Shown here: positions 13,697 to 23,776 of the stretch, piece by piece
Layout: each line of letters begins with the position of its first letter
Numbering within the stretch: the stretch's first letter is position 1
Origin: a virus
Strand: one strand, 5' to 3'
Virus record (IMG/VR): IMGVR_UViG_3300027782_000029
Location: 124,001-188,000 of that record
DNA: 64,000 nt
Made by a program: the position numbers and the translations under genes
Notes under the pieces: model-generated
Databases searched by the model: none
What the model was told of the DNA's origin: nothing
Seen by the model: the letters and a program-made list of their open reading frames with translations, nothing else

Positions 13697-16600
13697 TGTA
13701 TCTCCTTTATTAGTTCTTCTAATTTGTTTTTTATTGTTATTGATGTTGTCTTATTAAACTTAAATTTAAGATTCTTATCTCCGTCATTTATATCTACGAA
13801 GACGTAAGAACCTCCAGTGTTCTCATTAATTATAGCATACAATTTATTTATAGTTTTTTCTGTTATTAATTTATTAGAAGTTAAATAGATAGGTCTTCCT
13901 CCCGAGAAGTATGAAAGATCTACTTTCTCACATGAATTTAAAACTATTTTATTTGTAGAATTTTCTTCATCGCCTTCTTTATTTAAAGTGCCAACTATAT
14001 TTATAACTTCTCCATTAGAAAAGAAGTCTTCATCATAATTTTTAGACTCTCTTGGAAATACAATCACTTCAATATCAGAAGATATATCCTGTACATTAAA
14101 CTTGTACATTCTTGAACCCTTTTTAGTTATTATCTTTTTAAATGAAGAAATAATTCCTGAGATGCTTACTCTACTTCCTGCGTTAACATCCTCTAGCTCT
14201 ACTATCTCGTGAGATATGCTTTCAGAAAGCAAGTCCCAAATTCCATCAACTGGATTTTTTGAGACATAAATTCCAAGCTCTTCTTTTTCTCTTTCCAAGA
14301 TACTAAGTTCAGTTCTTCTGCCAAAGTCTTGATCAAGAGTTTTATCTATCAACTCATCAAAGGCACCACTTGCTGCCAAGTGCTCAAGCGTTCCCTTTTT
14401 TAGGACTGCTGGATTTGTTCTTCTTAGGAAGTCGTGCATAGAAGTATACGGATTATCTAAGTCTCTATTAGACAGAATAGCTTCCGATACTGCGTAGCCT
14501 ATTCCGTTAATAGCAGCTAAACCAAATACTATTGTTGAACTATCTATAACAGTAAAGTCTTCAGTGGAATCATTGATTGATGGTGGCATTACTCTAAGAT
14601 TTAATTTTCTGCAGTCAGAAAGATATATAGCTAACTTATCTTTATTGCCAGCAACAGAGGTAAGCAGGGCTGCCATATACTCTGCGGTAAAGTTAGTTTT
14701 TAGGTAAGCTGTAATGTAGGATATCATTGCATAGCTTGCTGCGTGAGCTCTGTTGAATCCATAGCCACCAAAGTATTCAATGTCTGAATATATTTTATTG
14801 GCTCTATCCTGATTTAGCTGAGATGTCTTAACGCACCCACTAACAAACTTTTCTCTAAACAAAGAAATTTTGTCCATTTGTTTTTTACCAATAGCTTTAC
14901 GAAGATCGTCTGCTTGTCCAGAAGAGAATCCAGCTAGCTCTCGTGCAACGCCAAGAACATCTTCCTGATAAAGCATGATGCCAAGAGATGGACCTAGCAC
15001 CTCTTCTAGTTTAGGATGATCATATTCAACTCTAGATTTGCCATGCTTTCTATCAATATAAAGCTTATCCATTCCAGAACCCATTGGACCGGGTCTATAT
15101 AGGGATATGAGAGCCATGATGTCTTCGATATTCTGAGGCTGAAGTTGAACCATTAGCTCTCTCATGCCAGATGACTCTAACTGAAACACCCCTATAGCAT
15201 TTGCTCTACATAGTTCTGCATAAGTAGCAGGGTCATCTAGTGGTATTTCGTCTACGACTATATCTAGTCCCTTGTGTTTTTTTACTAATCTAACGCACTG
15301 ATCAATTACCCCAAGGTTTCTTAGTCCCAAGAAGTCAATCTTAAGCAGCCCGCACTGCTCCACTCTTCCCATGTCCCATTGGGTTATGACTGGGTTGTCT
15401 ATTCCCTTTTGCATAATGGGTAAGTATTCGACTAAAGAATCTCTAGAGATAACAATACCAGCTGCATGCATTCCGGTTTGTCTTACCAGTCCTTCTAGTC
15501 CAAAAGCAGTATCTATAATCTCTTTGCTAATAGGATCTTTTTTATATAGATCAGCAAAATCAGCAACGTCCATGCACTCGTGCAGAGACTTTGATACACC
15601 CAAGACTGGTGTAGGAACAAGCTTAGATACCTTATCCCCAGTAGCGAAGTCATGACCCAATGCTCTTGCAGCATCCCTAATAGATTGTCTAGCTCCAGTT
15701 TTATTGAACGTACATATGTGTGCGACTTTGTCATCTCCATATTTGGTTCTAGCATAATCGATTACTTTATCTCTATACCTATCATCAAAGTCTAGGTCGA
15801 TGTCGGGCATGGACTTTCTTCCTTCAACTAAGAATCTTTCAAACATTAGACCAAATCTAAGCGGGTCAAGATTCGTGATATTAAAAGCATAGGAAAGAAT
15901 ACTTCCAGCTGCAGATCCTCTTCCCCAACCAACTCTAATGTCATTGTCCTTAGCCCATCTTACTAGGTCAGAAACAACTAGGAAGTATTCTGGAAAGCCC
16001 ATATCTTCTACAACTTTTATTTCATGATTTGCTCGTTCAACAATATGTTCAGGTAGATCATTTCCGTATCTATTTCTAAGTCCTTCCCAAGCTAATCTCT
16101 CAAAGTATTGAGTAGAATTTTCTTTTGTTGGAATTGGAAAGTTTGGAAAATATATATCCCCAAACTTCAACTGCACATCTATCATGTCCGATACTTCTAC
16201 GGTATTCTTTAGCCATTCTTCGCTAAAAGTTAAAGCCATCTCATCATAAGATTTAAGATAGAAATTATCTCCACTAAAAGAGAATCTATTCTCTGTGTGT
16301 ATTGTACTGTTAGTGGAGACACACAGCATGATGTCGTGAGATCTAGCGTCTTCTCTATGAACATAGTGGCAGTCTCCTGTTGGAACTATCTTAGCTCCAA
16401 TAGTTTCTGCTATCTTAATTAAGTCATTTGTTATCTGTATCTGCTCAGCTAATCCATGATTCTGTATCTCTATAAAGTAGTTCTCTTTGCCAACAATATC
16501 CTGCATCTTTGCTGCCGACTCAAGTGCAAAGGCGTAATCATTTCTAAGTAAAGCTTGAGAAACCTCACTGTTCAAGCATCCTGATAAAACTATTATTCCA

Positions 16601-17019
16601 TCAGAGTGCTGAGATATAAGATCATGGTCAATACGTGGCTTTACGTAGTAGCCCTCAAGAAATGATCTTGATGACATCTTAATTATATTGTGGTATCCAA
16701 TATTATTCTTTGCCAATATTGTAATGTGATACGGACCTCTTTGTTCCCACTCATTCTTTGATGGGCCAGATCTCTCTTCTGGATCTCTATCAAGTCTAGT
16801 CTTTCTAGCTTGATAAAACTCAGAACCTAGAATTGGTTTAACTCCAAGAGAAGTCCCAGCATCATAGAAGTCTAGCCAAGAGTGAATGTTCCCATGATCA
16901 GTAGTTGCTAGACCAACCATTCCTAAGTCTTTTGCTTTAGTTAGATATTTCTCTACATTACCATGACCATCTAGCATAGAAAAAACTGTATGATTGTGTA
17001 GGTTGGTCCAGTTTTTCAC
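13693..17019 (-). CDS. dnaE: DNA polymerase III alpha subunit (DnaE type)
   Basis: An 1108-residue C-family polymerase. An N-terminal PHP domain starts LHNHTVFSMLDGHG (7-20) and includes TDHGNIHSW and GDCHYV. The catalytic palm has PDIDLDFDD near residue 405 and KIDFLGLRNL near 560. The thumb and fingers follow (GFNRAHAASYA), then an OB fold near 945-1010 (VSISGIISSFKK). It is shorter than typical bacterial DnaE at the C-terminus, where the tau-binding domain would be. There is no internal CGG codon and the gene is intact. It is the phage replicase, next to primase and helicase. Confidence 0.95.
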   Translation of the reverse strand: MKNWTNLHNHTVFSMLDGHGNVEKYLTKAKDLGMVGLATTDHGNIHSWLDFYDAGTSLGVKPILGSEFYQARKTRLDRDPEERSGPSKNEWEQRGPYHITILAKNNIGYHNIIKMSSRSFLEGYYVKPRIDHDLISQHSDGIIVLSGCLNSEVSQALLRNDYAFALESAAKMQDIVGKENYFIEIQNHGLAEQIQITNDLIKIAETIGAKIVPTGDCHYVHREDARSHDIMLCVSTNSTIHTENRFSFSGDNFYLKSYDEMALTFSEEWLKNTVEVSDMIDVQLKFGDIYFPNFPIPTKENSTQYFERLAWEGLRNRYGNDLPEHIVERANHEIKVVEDMGFPEYFLVVSDLVRWAKDNDIRVGWGRGSAAGSILSYAFNITNLDPLRFGLMFERFLVEGRKSMPDIDLDFDDRYRDKVIDYARTKYGDDKVAHICTFNKTGARQSIRDAARALGHDFATGDKVSKLVPTPVLGVSKSLHECMDVADFADLYKKDPISKEIIDTAFGLEGLVRQTGMHAAGIVISRDSLVEYLPIMQKGIDNPVITQWDMGRVEQCGLLKIDFLGLRNLGVIDQCVRLVKKHKGLDIVVDEIPLDDPATYAELCRANAIGVFQLESSGMRELMVQLQPQNIEDIMALISLYRPGPMGSGMDKLYIDRKHGKSRVEYDHPKLEEVLGPSLGIMLYQEDVLGVARELAGFSSGQADDLRKAIGKKQMDKISLFREKFVSGCVKTSQLNQDRANKIYSDIEYFGGYGFNRAHAASYAMISYITAYLKTNFTAEYMAALLTSVAGNKDKLAIYLSDCRKLNLRVMPPSINDSTEDFTVIDSSTIVFGLAAINGIGYAVSEAILSNRDLDNPYTSMHDFLRRTNPAVLKKGTLEHLAASGAFDELIDKTLDQDFGRRTELSILEREKEELGIYVSKNPVDGIWDLLSESISHEIVELEDVNAGSRVSISGIISSFKKIITKKGSRMYKFNVQDISSDIEVIVFPRESKNYDEDFFSNGEVINIVGTLNKEGDEENSTNKIVLNSCEKVDLSYFSGGRPIYLTSNKLITEKTINKLYAIINENTGGSYVFVDINDGDKNLKFKFNKTTSITIKNKLEELIKEIQ

Positions 17020-17222
17020 TAAACTCCTCTTTCTCTGTCTGCTTGATCAAGCGACTGATCTCTTGATTCTCTGTAAACTATTATTACTACGCCACCACAG
17101 TACTTGCATACCGGTGCACTTCCGCCTTGAGCAAATCCACTATTGTACATAGCTTTCATTGGTTGGTCTGATTTGCACTCTGAGCAAACGCCAATAACAT
17201 CATCAGGATTTCTTATTTCCAT
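17019..17222 (-). CDS. Zinc-ribbon protein, 67 residues
   Basis: Two CxxC pairs, VCSECKSDQ near residue 12-16 and VCKYCGGVV near 38-44, form a zinc ribbon; the end is a charged helix. It overlaps both the primase gene (upstream) and the polymerase gene (1 base). A role as an accessory zinc-binding replication factor is a guess from context. Confidence 0.65.
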   Translation of the reverse strand: MEIRNPDDVIGVCSECKSDQPMKAMYNSGFAQGGSAPVCKYCGGVVIIVYRESRDQSLDQADRERGV

Positions 17223-18432
17223 TATCTAATTCACCTTCTCTCAATGATCTATACGCAAATCTAATAGGCGATGGAGATGACTTTTCTTGAGTCTCAACAT
17301 ATCTATCACCTATTTTAACCCACTTATTTCTTTGCTCCAAAGAGCACTCGCCACATCCAACACCTACTGAATTAGCTCTTTCACACGTATAGGGTCTTCC
17401 ACCTATACCCATTTGGCGTCTCTTGACCCAGTCATTTATATGAGCAGAAGATTTCTCAAAGTTGTAGTCTCTACAGTTGCTTAATATCTCATGTAGAAAC
17501 TTTATGGAATCTTCAGTGTATGTAAGTATTGAACAAAGAAAAAGTCTGGCCTCATGCTCAAGATAACCTTCTTCTTTAGCTTGAAGATACAATCTTTTAA
17601 CTGCAGAGCATTTGGTTAGTAGCATTTTGGGATCAAAATACTTATGAGTTTGCTTTAAGTCCTTAAAAGCTTTTGAGCCGTATTTATTGAAATACTCTAA
17701 CGGATCTTGTTTTTTATTTTGAGACTCTTCCATCTCATATGTATATTGCCTATACCATTCATTTGCCTTGTAGCTAAACTCTTGGTCACATACTATTCCA
17801 GTTATTTTTTCTGAACAATATTTTGATATTTCTTCTATACTTTTATAAAGTAAATTTTCTTCTCCATAACAATTTAATAAAGTTTTATGTAATGAAGTGT
17901 CTTGATGTTTTGAACCAGGGTATCTCCACATTCTTCTTTGATCATAAACACTAAAGTCTAAGTTAGAAAGAGAAAGCTTATCTTTTAAGTCATTGGCTAT
18001 ATACCTAAAGACTTTAGACAAAGCATTGCTGGGGTTAATACCTAAAGCTATTGGCTCACATTCTATATGAAAACCTTTTTTACCAGTAAAATATACTAAT
18101 ACTGAATCCTTAGGAATAAATGTAGTCAAGTGCTCGTAAAGGCTTATGCATTCTGTCTTAGCTGACTCTATGTCTGAGCTATCTATATCAAAATACAATG
18201 GACCTAATCTGATTGCTTCGTCTATGTCTTTAGAGTTGTAAGCAAATACAGATGTATATATTCCAGTATTACCATTAGCTTTGGCATACTCTTCTACCTC
18301 TAGTGAGTTTAACACTAATGGTTTGTCGGCAACCTTATCTCTGATTACTCTTTTAAGTGACGGAACATATCTTGCCACTTCGTAGTAATCCCATTGAGAA
18401 AGGAATTTGTTTTGTTCAAGAGGGATTTTCAT
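17203..18432 (-). CDS. Archaeo-eukaryotic type primase (AEP)
   Basis: A 409-residue protein with the AEP catalytic signature: YFDIDSSD at about 80-87 (D82, D84), GKKGFHIE at 117-124 (H122) and VYDQRRMWRYPGSKH near 162-176. The C-terminus has a cysteine set (YTCERANSVGVGCGECSLEQ) that may bind metal or Fe-S. It would synthesise primers for the DnaE polymerase. Helicase and nuclease genes are nearby in the same direction. Confidence 0.85.
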   Translation of the reverse strand: MKIPLEQNKFLSQWDYYEVARYVPSLKRVIRDKVADKPLVLNSLEVEEYAKANGNTGIYTSVFAYNSKDIDEAIRLGPLYFDIDSSDIESAKTECISLYEHLTTFIPKDSVLVYFTGKKGFHIECEPIALGINPSNALSKVFRYIANDLKDKLSLSNLDFSVYDQRRMWRYPGSKHQDTSLHKTLLNCYGEENLLYKSIEEISKYCSEKITGIVCDQEFSYKANEWYRQYTYEMEESQNKKQDPLEYFNKYGSKAFKDLKQTHKYFDPKMLLTKCSAVKRLYLQAKEEGYLEHEARLFLCSILTYTEDSIKFLHEILSNCRDYNFEKSSAHINDWVKRRQMGIGGRPYTCERANSVGVGCGECSLEQRNKWVKIGDRYVETQEKSSPSPIRFAYRSLREGELDNGNKKS

Positions 18433-18598
18433 AGAGGTCTATCTTACCAGAATCTGACCCATAATGCCATAATACTTTTTTATTTTCGGACTTAATATCT
18501 TCACTGTAACTTCTGTAGTAAACTGATTCTTCAATATAGTACTCTAATCTTTTTAGGATGGTAAATCTTTTTAAGAGTCTATCCTCAACATCATTCAT
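18416..18598 (-). CDS. Hypothetical protein, 60 residues
   Basis: MNDVEDRLLKRFTILKRLEY, then a tyrosine-rich helix and SDSGKIDLYENPS. No domain is recognised. It overlaps the ATG of the primase and the end of the HD gene, so it belongs to this operon. Confidence 0.5.
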   Translation of the reverse strand: MNDVEDRLLKRFTILKRLEYYIEESVYYRSYSEDIKSENKKVLWHYGSDSGKIDLYENPS

Positions 18599-19274
18599 TG
18601 GATTCCTTAACCCATCTTGACTTATCTATATTTTCCCCATCTACAATGTAGTGAAGCTTTGAAGCAACGTTGTCAGCCATATGAACTATCATATCTAAAT
18701 ATGTTATTGGATAAGTTTCTGGAACTGGAGACCATGGTCCAAGGTGGCATCGCACCAATCGTAGGATAGATTGAACTAATTCTTCTGACAAAAATAAAGT
18801 AGATGATTCACTTTCTCTTGCAAAGTTCTTATCTTCTTGCTGGCATTTCTTAACAAGGTTTACCACGGTGTAAGGATGAAGAGGATCGTAGTGAAATGAT
18901 GTTTCACCCTCTAGCTTTATTCCTTTGGTTACATCGTGTAGAAGAGATGCTGCGTATACAGTATCTCTATCTTCATCGGAAAGAGAGTATGAATCAGCTA
19001 GCACCTTTGCTGCATGAACAACTCTCTTAGTATGTAAAACATTTCCGCCTTCATTATGTTCGTCAGCAGGGTGATACTTTCCAGAAAAGCTAGATGGTAT
19101 AGTCCAGAAATTTCCTGCTCTTAATAAGATAGATCTTACAAAAGACTTTATTGATTCATCTTTTATATAATTTATCTCTTCAAGTAATGGAGCAAGGATT
19201 GTATCCTCATTTTTTAGTGAGACTATAAAACTATTTTCAGATAATATTTCATCTAATATATTATTACTTTTCAT
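18591..19274 (-). CDS. HD-domain phosphohydrolase
   Basis: A 227-residue protein. HTKRVVHAAK at 81-90 gives the first metal His, and LLHDVTKG at 111-118 gives H113-D114, the HD pair; later HLGPW and DMIVHMADNV supply further ligands. HD hydrolases act on nucleotides or cyclic nucleotides. Located between nuclease and primase genes, it may act in nucleotide metabolism or host defence evasion; substrate unknown. Confidence 0.8.
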   Translation of the reverse strand: MKSNNILDEILSENSFIVSLKNEDTILAPLLEEINYIKDESIKSFVRSILLRAGNFWTIPSSFSGKYHPADEHNEGGNVLHTKRVVHAAKVLADSYSLSDEDRDTVYAASLLHDVTKGIKLEGETSFHYDPLHPYTVVNLVKKCQQEDKNFARESESSTLFLSEELVQSILRLVRCHLGPWSPVPETYPITYLDMIVHMADNVASKLHYIVDGENIDKSRWVKESNE

Positions 19275-20067
19275 TACTTAAACTTTCTTTCTTTTCCCAC
19301 TTATCCCACTTAGAACAAGGCTTATCAAAAGGGCATGACTTACAGTAGGTGATTGTACCTCTTCTAGAAGGGAATATGGTTTCATTCTCTAAAGACGTGC
19401 ACCAATAGGATAGTGCTAGCATGTCTTCTGACTCTATTTCGTATTCAAAGAAGTTTGATTTAGTACTTAGCAAGTCATAGTATCCAAACTTTGCATCCTT
19501 GATCTTACTACCATACTTGTGGTAAAACCCTTTATACATAACTGCCATCTCTGCAACATGTCTAAATTCATTTTTCATCTTGTGGTTAAAGGCCCATTTA
19601 ATCACATAGACTTTTCCGTTCTGAGAGTATATTAAATCAAAAGAATCTTCTATATAAACCTGTCCAACAATAGGTGCTATAAACTCGCTAGAGATTCCCA
19701 TAGGTATAATGTCTGGACTAGAAAAGTTTTCAACTAAAGCCAAAAGACTAGCTGCTGCTTTCGTGGTTAAGCTTGCATTATTCCCATAAAAACTTTCGTG
19801 TTGTTCATGAGTTATATCATATGCAGTTGTGCCTTTTGGAAACCATAACTTTTCCCATCTATTTAATAGTGAGGCATAGGACGGAACAATGCCAGCCTGC
19901 TTTTTGTAGAAGAAGAAGTGAACAATACTCTTTAGGGTGTTCTCAAATCTTAAACTCATAAGGTCTCTTCCACCTATCGTTTCTGGAAGCTTCTGTACAT
20001 GTCTAAAGTCGTACAGTCTTTCACAGGTTTGAAAATCTTTTATCTGATCAATGCTTATTTTTATCAT
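19264..20067 (-). CDS. Second RecB/Cas4-like PD-(D/E)XK protein
   Basis: A 267-residue protein. It opens with ISIDQIKDFQTCERLYDFRH, the N-terminal Cys helix of the family, has EDSFDLIYSQNGKVYVIKWA (the D and ExK-like segment, with K in VIKW), and ends CKSCPFDKPCSKW, the C-terminal Fe-S cluster cysteines. It is distinct from the gene at 12132-12933. Two such nucleases in one phage suggest separate recombination steps. The start codon follows an AAAGGAAG element. Confidence 0.75.
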   Translation of the reverse strand: MIKISIDQIKDFQTCERLYDFRHVQKLPETIGGRDLMSLRFENTLKSIVHFFFYKKQAGIVPSYASLLNRWEKLWFPKGTTAYDITHEQHESFYGNNASLTTKAAASLLALVENFSSPDIIPMGISSEFIAPIVGQVYIEDSFDLIYSQNGKVYVIKWAFNHKMKNEFRHVAEMAVMYKGFYHKYGSKIKDAKFGYYDLLSTKSNFFEYEIESEDMLALSYWCTSLENETIFPSRRGTITYCKSCPFDKPCSKWDKWEKKESLSNEK

Positions 20068-20075
20068 AGCTTCCT

Positions 20076-21557
20076 TTATACCACGTTCATCGATTGTATC
20101 ATATAATCAATATCTTCATCATCTGATGGTTTATTATATGACTCTTTAGTTATAGGTTCATAGTCTTCGTAGGTCTTCTTGTGATCTACATATCTAACAA
20201 GAGGTGAATCATATACAAAGGTTGATCCAGTAATTCTATTCTTTGGTATCTGAAGCTGCATGATGTTGTCATCCTCAGAATCATCTCCACTAATTAACTT
20301 TTTCTCAGTTATAAATATAGTCACTGCACACTTCTGTTGAATAGCTAGTGATCCACCAGTGTCAGATTGCTGAACAACTTCTCTTTTTTCTTTCATTCTA
20401 TTTGAGTTTTCTTGAGCCGTAATAATAAGGACGCAGTTCATGTCTCTAGCCAACTTTTCTAGGCGAACCATCATCTCTTCAAACTCGCCCCAACGAGGCT
20501 TGCCTTTGCCACCCTTTGTAAACATAGACTGGATAGTATCTATAACAATTACATCTGGAATGCGATCTGCATTTCCCATGATGTCTCTAAGCCATCTTTC
20601 TAAGTCCTCAAAATAGGGAGTGTCTGGATCATGTCTTACCATGAATCTGTCACCCCACTCATCAAGCTTAGCCTTAAAGATGCCGATGTTCTTAACCTTT
20701 TCTTCTTGAGTCCAGTCTCTTGACTCTGCATAAACATTTTTTCCAATTATCTGCGTCATCAATACTCTTTCCCAGTGGGAAATTGCTTCCTCAAAGTTTA
20801 CATAAAGAACTCTATATCCGGTGTCTGCCCAGTGGTTAACCAAGCACTTAGCAAACGTACTCTTGCCCTTGCCTGACGCAGCAATTATTGCATGCACTGC
20901 CCCCTTAAAGAATCCACCATTGTCTGTGTATCCCATAGCTCTATTCAATGCCTTGTATTGCGTAGGAAGAAAGTTTGGTATCTCCAACAGTGCTTCAGCT
21001 CTACGTGATATATCGTTTGCAGTAGTAACATTGTCGAGTGGATTATAATTTAAATCATTTTCTAAATCTTTAATATCAGAAGTAATCTGAGTAATGCGAG
21101 TTATATCTTTGTCAGACTTCTCACCTTTTTGAGTTAATAGCATCTGCAACTCCTGCAAAGCATCTAACTGTTTTCTCTTGTTGGCTTTGTGTTTTACTAT
21201 TTTGATTACTGATTCAGGTGTAGACAGATCTATGGTTGCATAGATATCCATCATTGTTTCTACACCTGAAGCTCCACCAAGAGCTGAGTAGATATCACTC
21301 TCTGATTCAAGCCATACTCTAAATGATATAGGGTCGACTACATCTAATTTTGTTGTATGATAATAGCCAAGTACTGCTCTGTAGAATTCATTAATGCCAC
21401 TTTGGCCATGGATAGTTCCTACTATGTCTTCTGGAAGAGCTGAATCAAATAATTCTATAGCTCCTTTTTGTCTTAGTGATAGAGCAAATATCTGATACTC
21501 AATTGGATACTCTGGCTTGACAGAATCTTGTTCTTGTTGCACTTCTTCAATTGTCAT
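20076..21557 (-). CDS. dnaB: DnaB-like replicative helicase
   Basis: A 493-residue protein with Walker A ASGKGKST at 227-234 and Walker B PDVIVIDTIQSM near 343-354. An N-terminal helical domain precedes it, and a RecA-like core with QQSDTGGSLAIQQKCAVTIF follows. It is a hexameric helicase that unwinds DNA ahead of the DnaE replicase. It is immediately upstream of the Cas4-like and HD genes. Confidence 0.9.
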   Translation of the reverse strand: MTIEEVQQEQDSVKPEYPIEYQIFALSLRQKGAIELFDSALPEDIVGTIHGQSGINEFYRAVLGYYHTTKLDVVDPISFRVWLESESDIYSALGGASGVETMMDIYATIDLSTPESVIKIVKHKANKRKQLDALQELQMLLTQKGEKSDKDITRITQITSDIKDLENDLNYNPLDNVTTANDISRRAEALLEIPNFLPTQYKALNRAMGYTDNGGFFKGAVHAIIAASGKGKSTFAKCLVNHWADTGYRVLYVNFEEAISHWERVLMTQIIGKNVYAESRDWTQEEKVKNIGIFKAKLDEWGDRFMVRHDPDTPYFEDLERWLRDIMGNADRIPDVIVIDTIQSMFTKGGKGKPRWGEFEEMMVRLEKLARDMNCVLIITAQENSNRMKEKREVVQQSDTGGSLAIQQKCAVTIFITEKKLISGDDSEDDNIMQLQIPKNRITGSTFVYDSPLVRYVDHKKTYEDYEPITKESYNKPSDDEDIDYMIQSMNVV

Positions 21558-22191
21558 TTTTCTTTGACTCTTTCACTTTCCTATAATAGGATTTTTTATT
21601 TTCTGAATTCTTTTTTTTTGCTGCTATGTAGGCAGGGTTGTCTTTAGCAGATTTTTTAAATGTTTCTTTTTTAACATGCTCAGAACTTCTTATGGCATCC
21701 AGCATTCTATTATACACTGATTCCTCAGTAAGCATGTCATTATAGCGAAATACTATTAGAGCAATTCCTTGCTCTTTGCATAGCTTCGCTTTTATTTCGT
21801 CTCTTTTTTGCGCTTCTTCAAAGTCATATTTTGAATCAAAGAATCTTTGAGTATAATAAAAATGCTGTCTGCCATGATACTCTGCTGCTATAGCATACTT
21901 CTCGCAGTATACATCCAGTCTAAGCTTTTCACCTATATGAAATTCATTTATTACTTTTTCACCTGGTAAAAGTTTTGCCATTATAGCTGTTAGTGCAGCT
22001 TGGCCTCTAGACATCTTTTTGTGATGTTCTTTAATCCAAGATAAGCCAAGATGATTAATCTTTTTATTAAGCTCATGAATTGTTATTGACATTTCTTTTG
22101 CTATCTGATTTAAAGATAGACTTGTATCAAATAAAAGATCCGTCAAGAACTCATCATCGTCTTTTATCTCATCCCAACTGCTCTTGGGCAT
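21547..22191 (-). CDS. HTH plus Vsr-like endonuclease
   Basis: A 214-residue protein. The N-terminal part SLNQIAKEMSITIHELNKKI is a helix-turn-helix; the rest carries LRLDVYCEKYAIAAEYHGRQ and LIVFRYNDML, the D, ExxH-type core of the Vsr/DUF559 endonuclease fold. The basic C-tail resembles the other nucleases. It overlaps the helicase start by 11 bases. Probably a DNA repair or recombination nuclease with site recognition from the HTH. Confidence 0.7.
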   Translation of the reverse strand: MPKSSWDEIKDDDEFLTDLLFDTSLSLNQIAKEMSITIHELNKKINHLGLSWIKEHHKKMSRGQAALTAIMAKLLPGEKVINEFHIGEKLRLDVYCEKYAIAAEYHGRQHFYYTQRFFDSKYDFEEAQKRDEIKAKLCKEQGIALIVFRYNDMLTEESVYNRMLDAIRSSEHVKKETFKKSAKDNPAYIAAKKKNSENKKSYYRKVKESKKNDN

Positions 22192-22196
22192 GATCC

Positions 22197-22835
22197 TTAT
22201 ACCTTAGCTTTAGCTACGGCTCTTGCTACTGTTAAAGACTTTCCTAAGTCCAGTATAGACATCTTTGTTGTTTCCCATATCTTAGGAGCAATAGCAGAGC
22301 TGAACATTGGACAATCCAATACACAAAAATCATACTCATTACTAAATTCAGATATCTGAGACATAACACTATCTATTTTTTCATAGAAATCGTTATAAGG
22401 AACATGAATAAAGGCGGAGTCCTTAGAAAAATATTTAGATATAAGACTCTTGTACTGAAAGCTAATGACTAAAGTTTTCGTATGCTTAAGATAGTGAGAC
22501 ATAAATATTTTAAATACTTCTTCGTTGTTATTAATGTAATTTTCCAAGAAGGCTGCATCTGCAAACTTTTGATTGCTAAGACCAACTCTATTAAGTTTAT
22601 CTTCAAATGTTTCTAGGAAATCTTTTTGAGATGCTTTAAAAAACATGGGGTCAGAGCTTGTTAATCCAGAAAGAATAGCATTGGTAAAGTTTTTTGGTGG
22701 TTTCTTCTCACCTTTTAATTCTCCAATAGCACTAAATAAAGAAGATCTTGTATAGGTAACGAATGCAAACCTATTCTTCTTTTCTAGCAATTCTGTTACT
22801 TTGATTATAGTTTGCTTTTCGGTTAAAGTTTCCAT
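22197..22835 (-). CDS. Hypothetical protein, 212 residues (possible GT-D fold)
   Basis: The order of secondary structures and the position next to a GT2 gene hint at a GT-D or DUF1792-like sugar protein, but the defining DGE motif is not seen. Notable segments are FAFVTYTRSSLFSAIGELKG and FCVLDCPMFSSAIAPKIWET. I cannot assign a function. Confidence 0.45.
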   Translation of the reverse strand: METLTEKQTIIKVTELLEKKNRFAFVTYTRSSLFSAIGELKGEKKPPKNFTNAILSGLTSSDPMFFKASQKDFLETFEDKLNRVGLSNQKFADAAFLENYINNNEEVFKIFMSHYLKHTKTLVISFQYKSLISKYFSKDSAFIHVPYNDFYEKIDSVMSQISEFSNEYDFCVLDCPMFSSAIAPKIWETTKMSILDLGKSLTVARAVAKAKV

Positions 22836-22836
22836 T

Positions 22837-23520
22837 TTATTTATTCCAGTTCATTAGTACAGGGTTAGGATCGGCTATAGATTGAATGTGATTTATGTTA
22901 TGAAACTGACCTGCATCTAGAGTCATGTATCGTTCGTGCTTAGATTTCTTGTCCTCATCACGGACATAACCTAGGTGTTGCATCATTAGTTTTGATGCTC
23001 TCCAGAAATTATGAGCTCGCACTAACTGGGGCACATAGGTCGGTTCTGAACCGCATGCTAGCTTCTTGTCAAAGAATGTTCCGCCATTTTGATATCTAAA
23101 GATTCTAGAACTATCGCTTGGAGTCCATAGCTTGTCTACTCTATATTGAGTATCATTCCACATGTGATAGAATCTCACGTTAACAACATCATAAGGAGAT
23201 CTATTAAGGACATCTCTTAATTTCATATCGTGTTCATGAAAAAGCATTTCATCACAGTCTATTGCAACTATCCAGTCACCCTCTGTTGCAAACTTCTCTA
23301 AGTTTTTCCATGCAGTTGATCTTAAGTTTCCTTCGCTTTCATTAAACATTGATTTGTTTGAACTAAAGACTTCGGCGTACTTAGAAGCTATTTCTATTGT
23401 GTTATCTGTAGAGCAGTCATCAGTGAATATTATTTTATCTACTTGCGCAGATAGTCTTTCAAGCACTGGCTCTAAGAATCTATCAGCTTCGTTTTTTCCA
23501 ACTATTTGGGCGATTATCAT
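22837..23520 (-). CDS. GT2-family glycosyltransferase
   Basis: A 227-residue GT-A enzyme. IIFTDDCSTDNTIEIASKYA near 34-53 and VAIDCDEMLF near 85-95 are the nucleotide-sugar and metal (D-x-D-E) motifs of beta-1,4-glucosyltransferase-like GT2 proteins. It is separated from the glycan module at 1-4751, so it might modify another target such as DNA or virion protein; a role in host O-antigen change is also possible. Confidence 0.8.
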   Translation of the reverse strand: MIIAQIVGKNEADRFLEPVLERLSAQVDKIIFTDDCSTDNTIEIASKYAEVFSSNKSMFNESEGNLRSTAWKNLEKFATEGDWIVAIDCDEMLFHEHDMKLRDVLNRSPYDVVNVRFYHMWNDTQYRVDKLWTPSDSSRIFRYQNGGTFFDKKLACGSEPTYVPQLVRAHNFWRASKLMMQHLGYVRDEDKKSKHERYMTLDAGQFHNINHIQSIADPNPVLMNWNK

Positions 23521-23538
23521 TTTAACCTCTTAAGTAAA

Positions 23539-23570
23539 AAAGGGCTGGGGATTCGCTACCCCAGCCCTTT
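23539..23570 (-). terminator. Intrinsic terminator
   Basis: AAAGGGCTGGGG at 23539-23550 pairs with CCCCAGCCCTTT at 23559-23570, an 8-base loop; the minus strand then has a run of six T. It terminates the small gene at 23585-23776 before the GT2 gene. Confidence 0.85.
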
Positions 23571-23584
23571 ACGTACATGAACTA

Positions 23585-23776
23585 TTAAGCTGTAAGCTCT
23601 TCGATTTGATCACGAGCTTCGATAGAAGAAATGCGCTCAATATCTGTAGTATTGAACAATACTTCCCCCGTAATTCCACGGCGACCCATAGAAAGCTTCT
23701 GTGCATCTGTCTTGTTATTTGCTTTTACAAGTGTTGTGGTAGTAACAGCAAAGTACTTGAACTTGTTATCTGACAT
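23585..23776 (-). CDS. Small protein sharing a domain with the metallophosphoesterase
   Basis: A 63-residue protein: KFKYFAVTTTTLVKANNKTD then GEVLFNTTDIERISSIEARDQI. The start of the metallophosphoesterase at 53151-54407 (DKYFLVTKSHIVKAKNMTHA, then LGDVLADKLFSQEVNYEEAV) aligns with it over about 45 residues. It is a stand-alone copy of that N-terminal domain, flanked by a terminator, and function is unknown. Confidence 0.55.
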   Translation of the reverse strand: MSDNKFKYFAVTTTTLVKANNKTDAQKLSMGRRGITGEVLFNTTDIERISSIEARDQIEELTA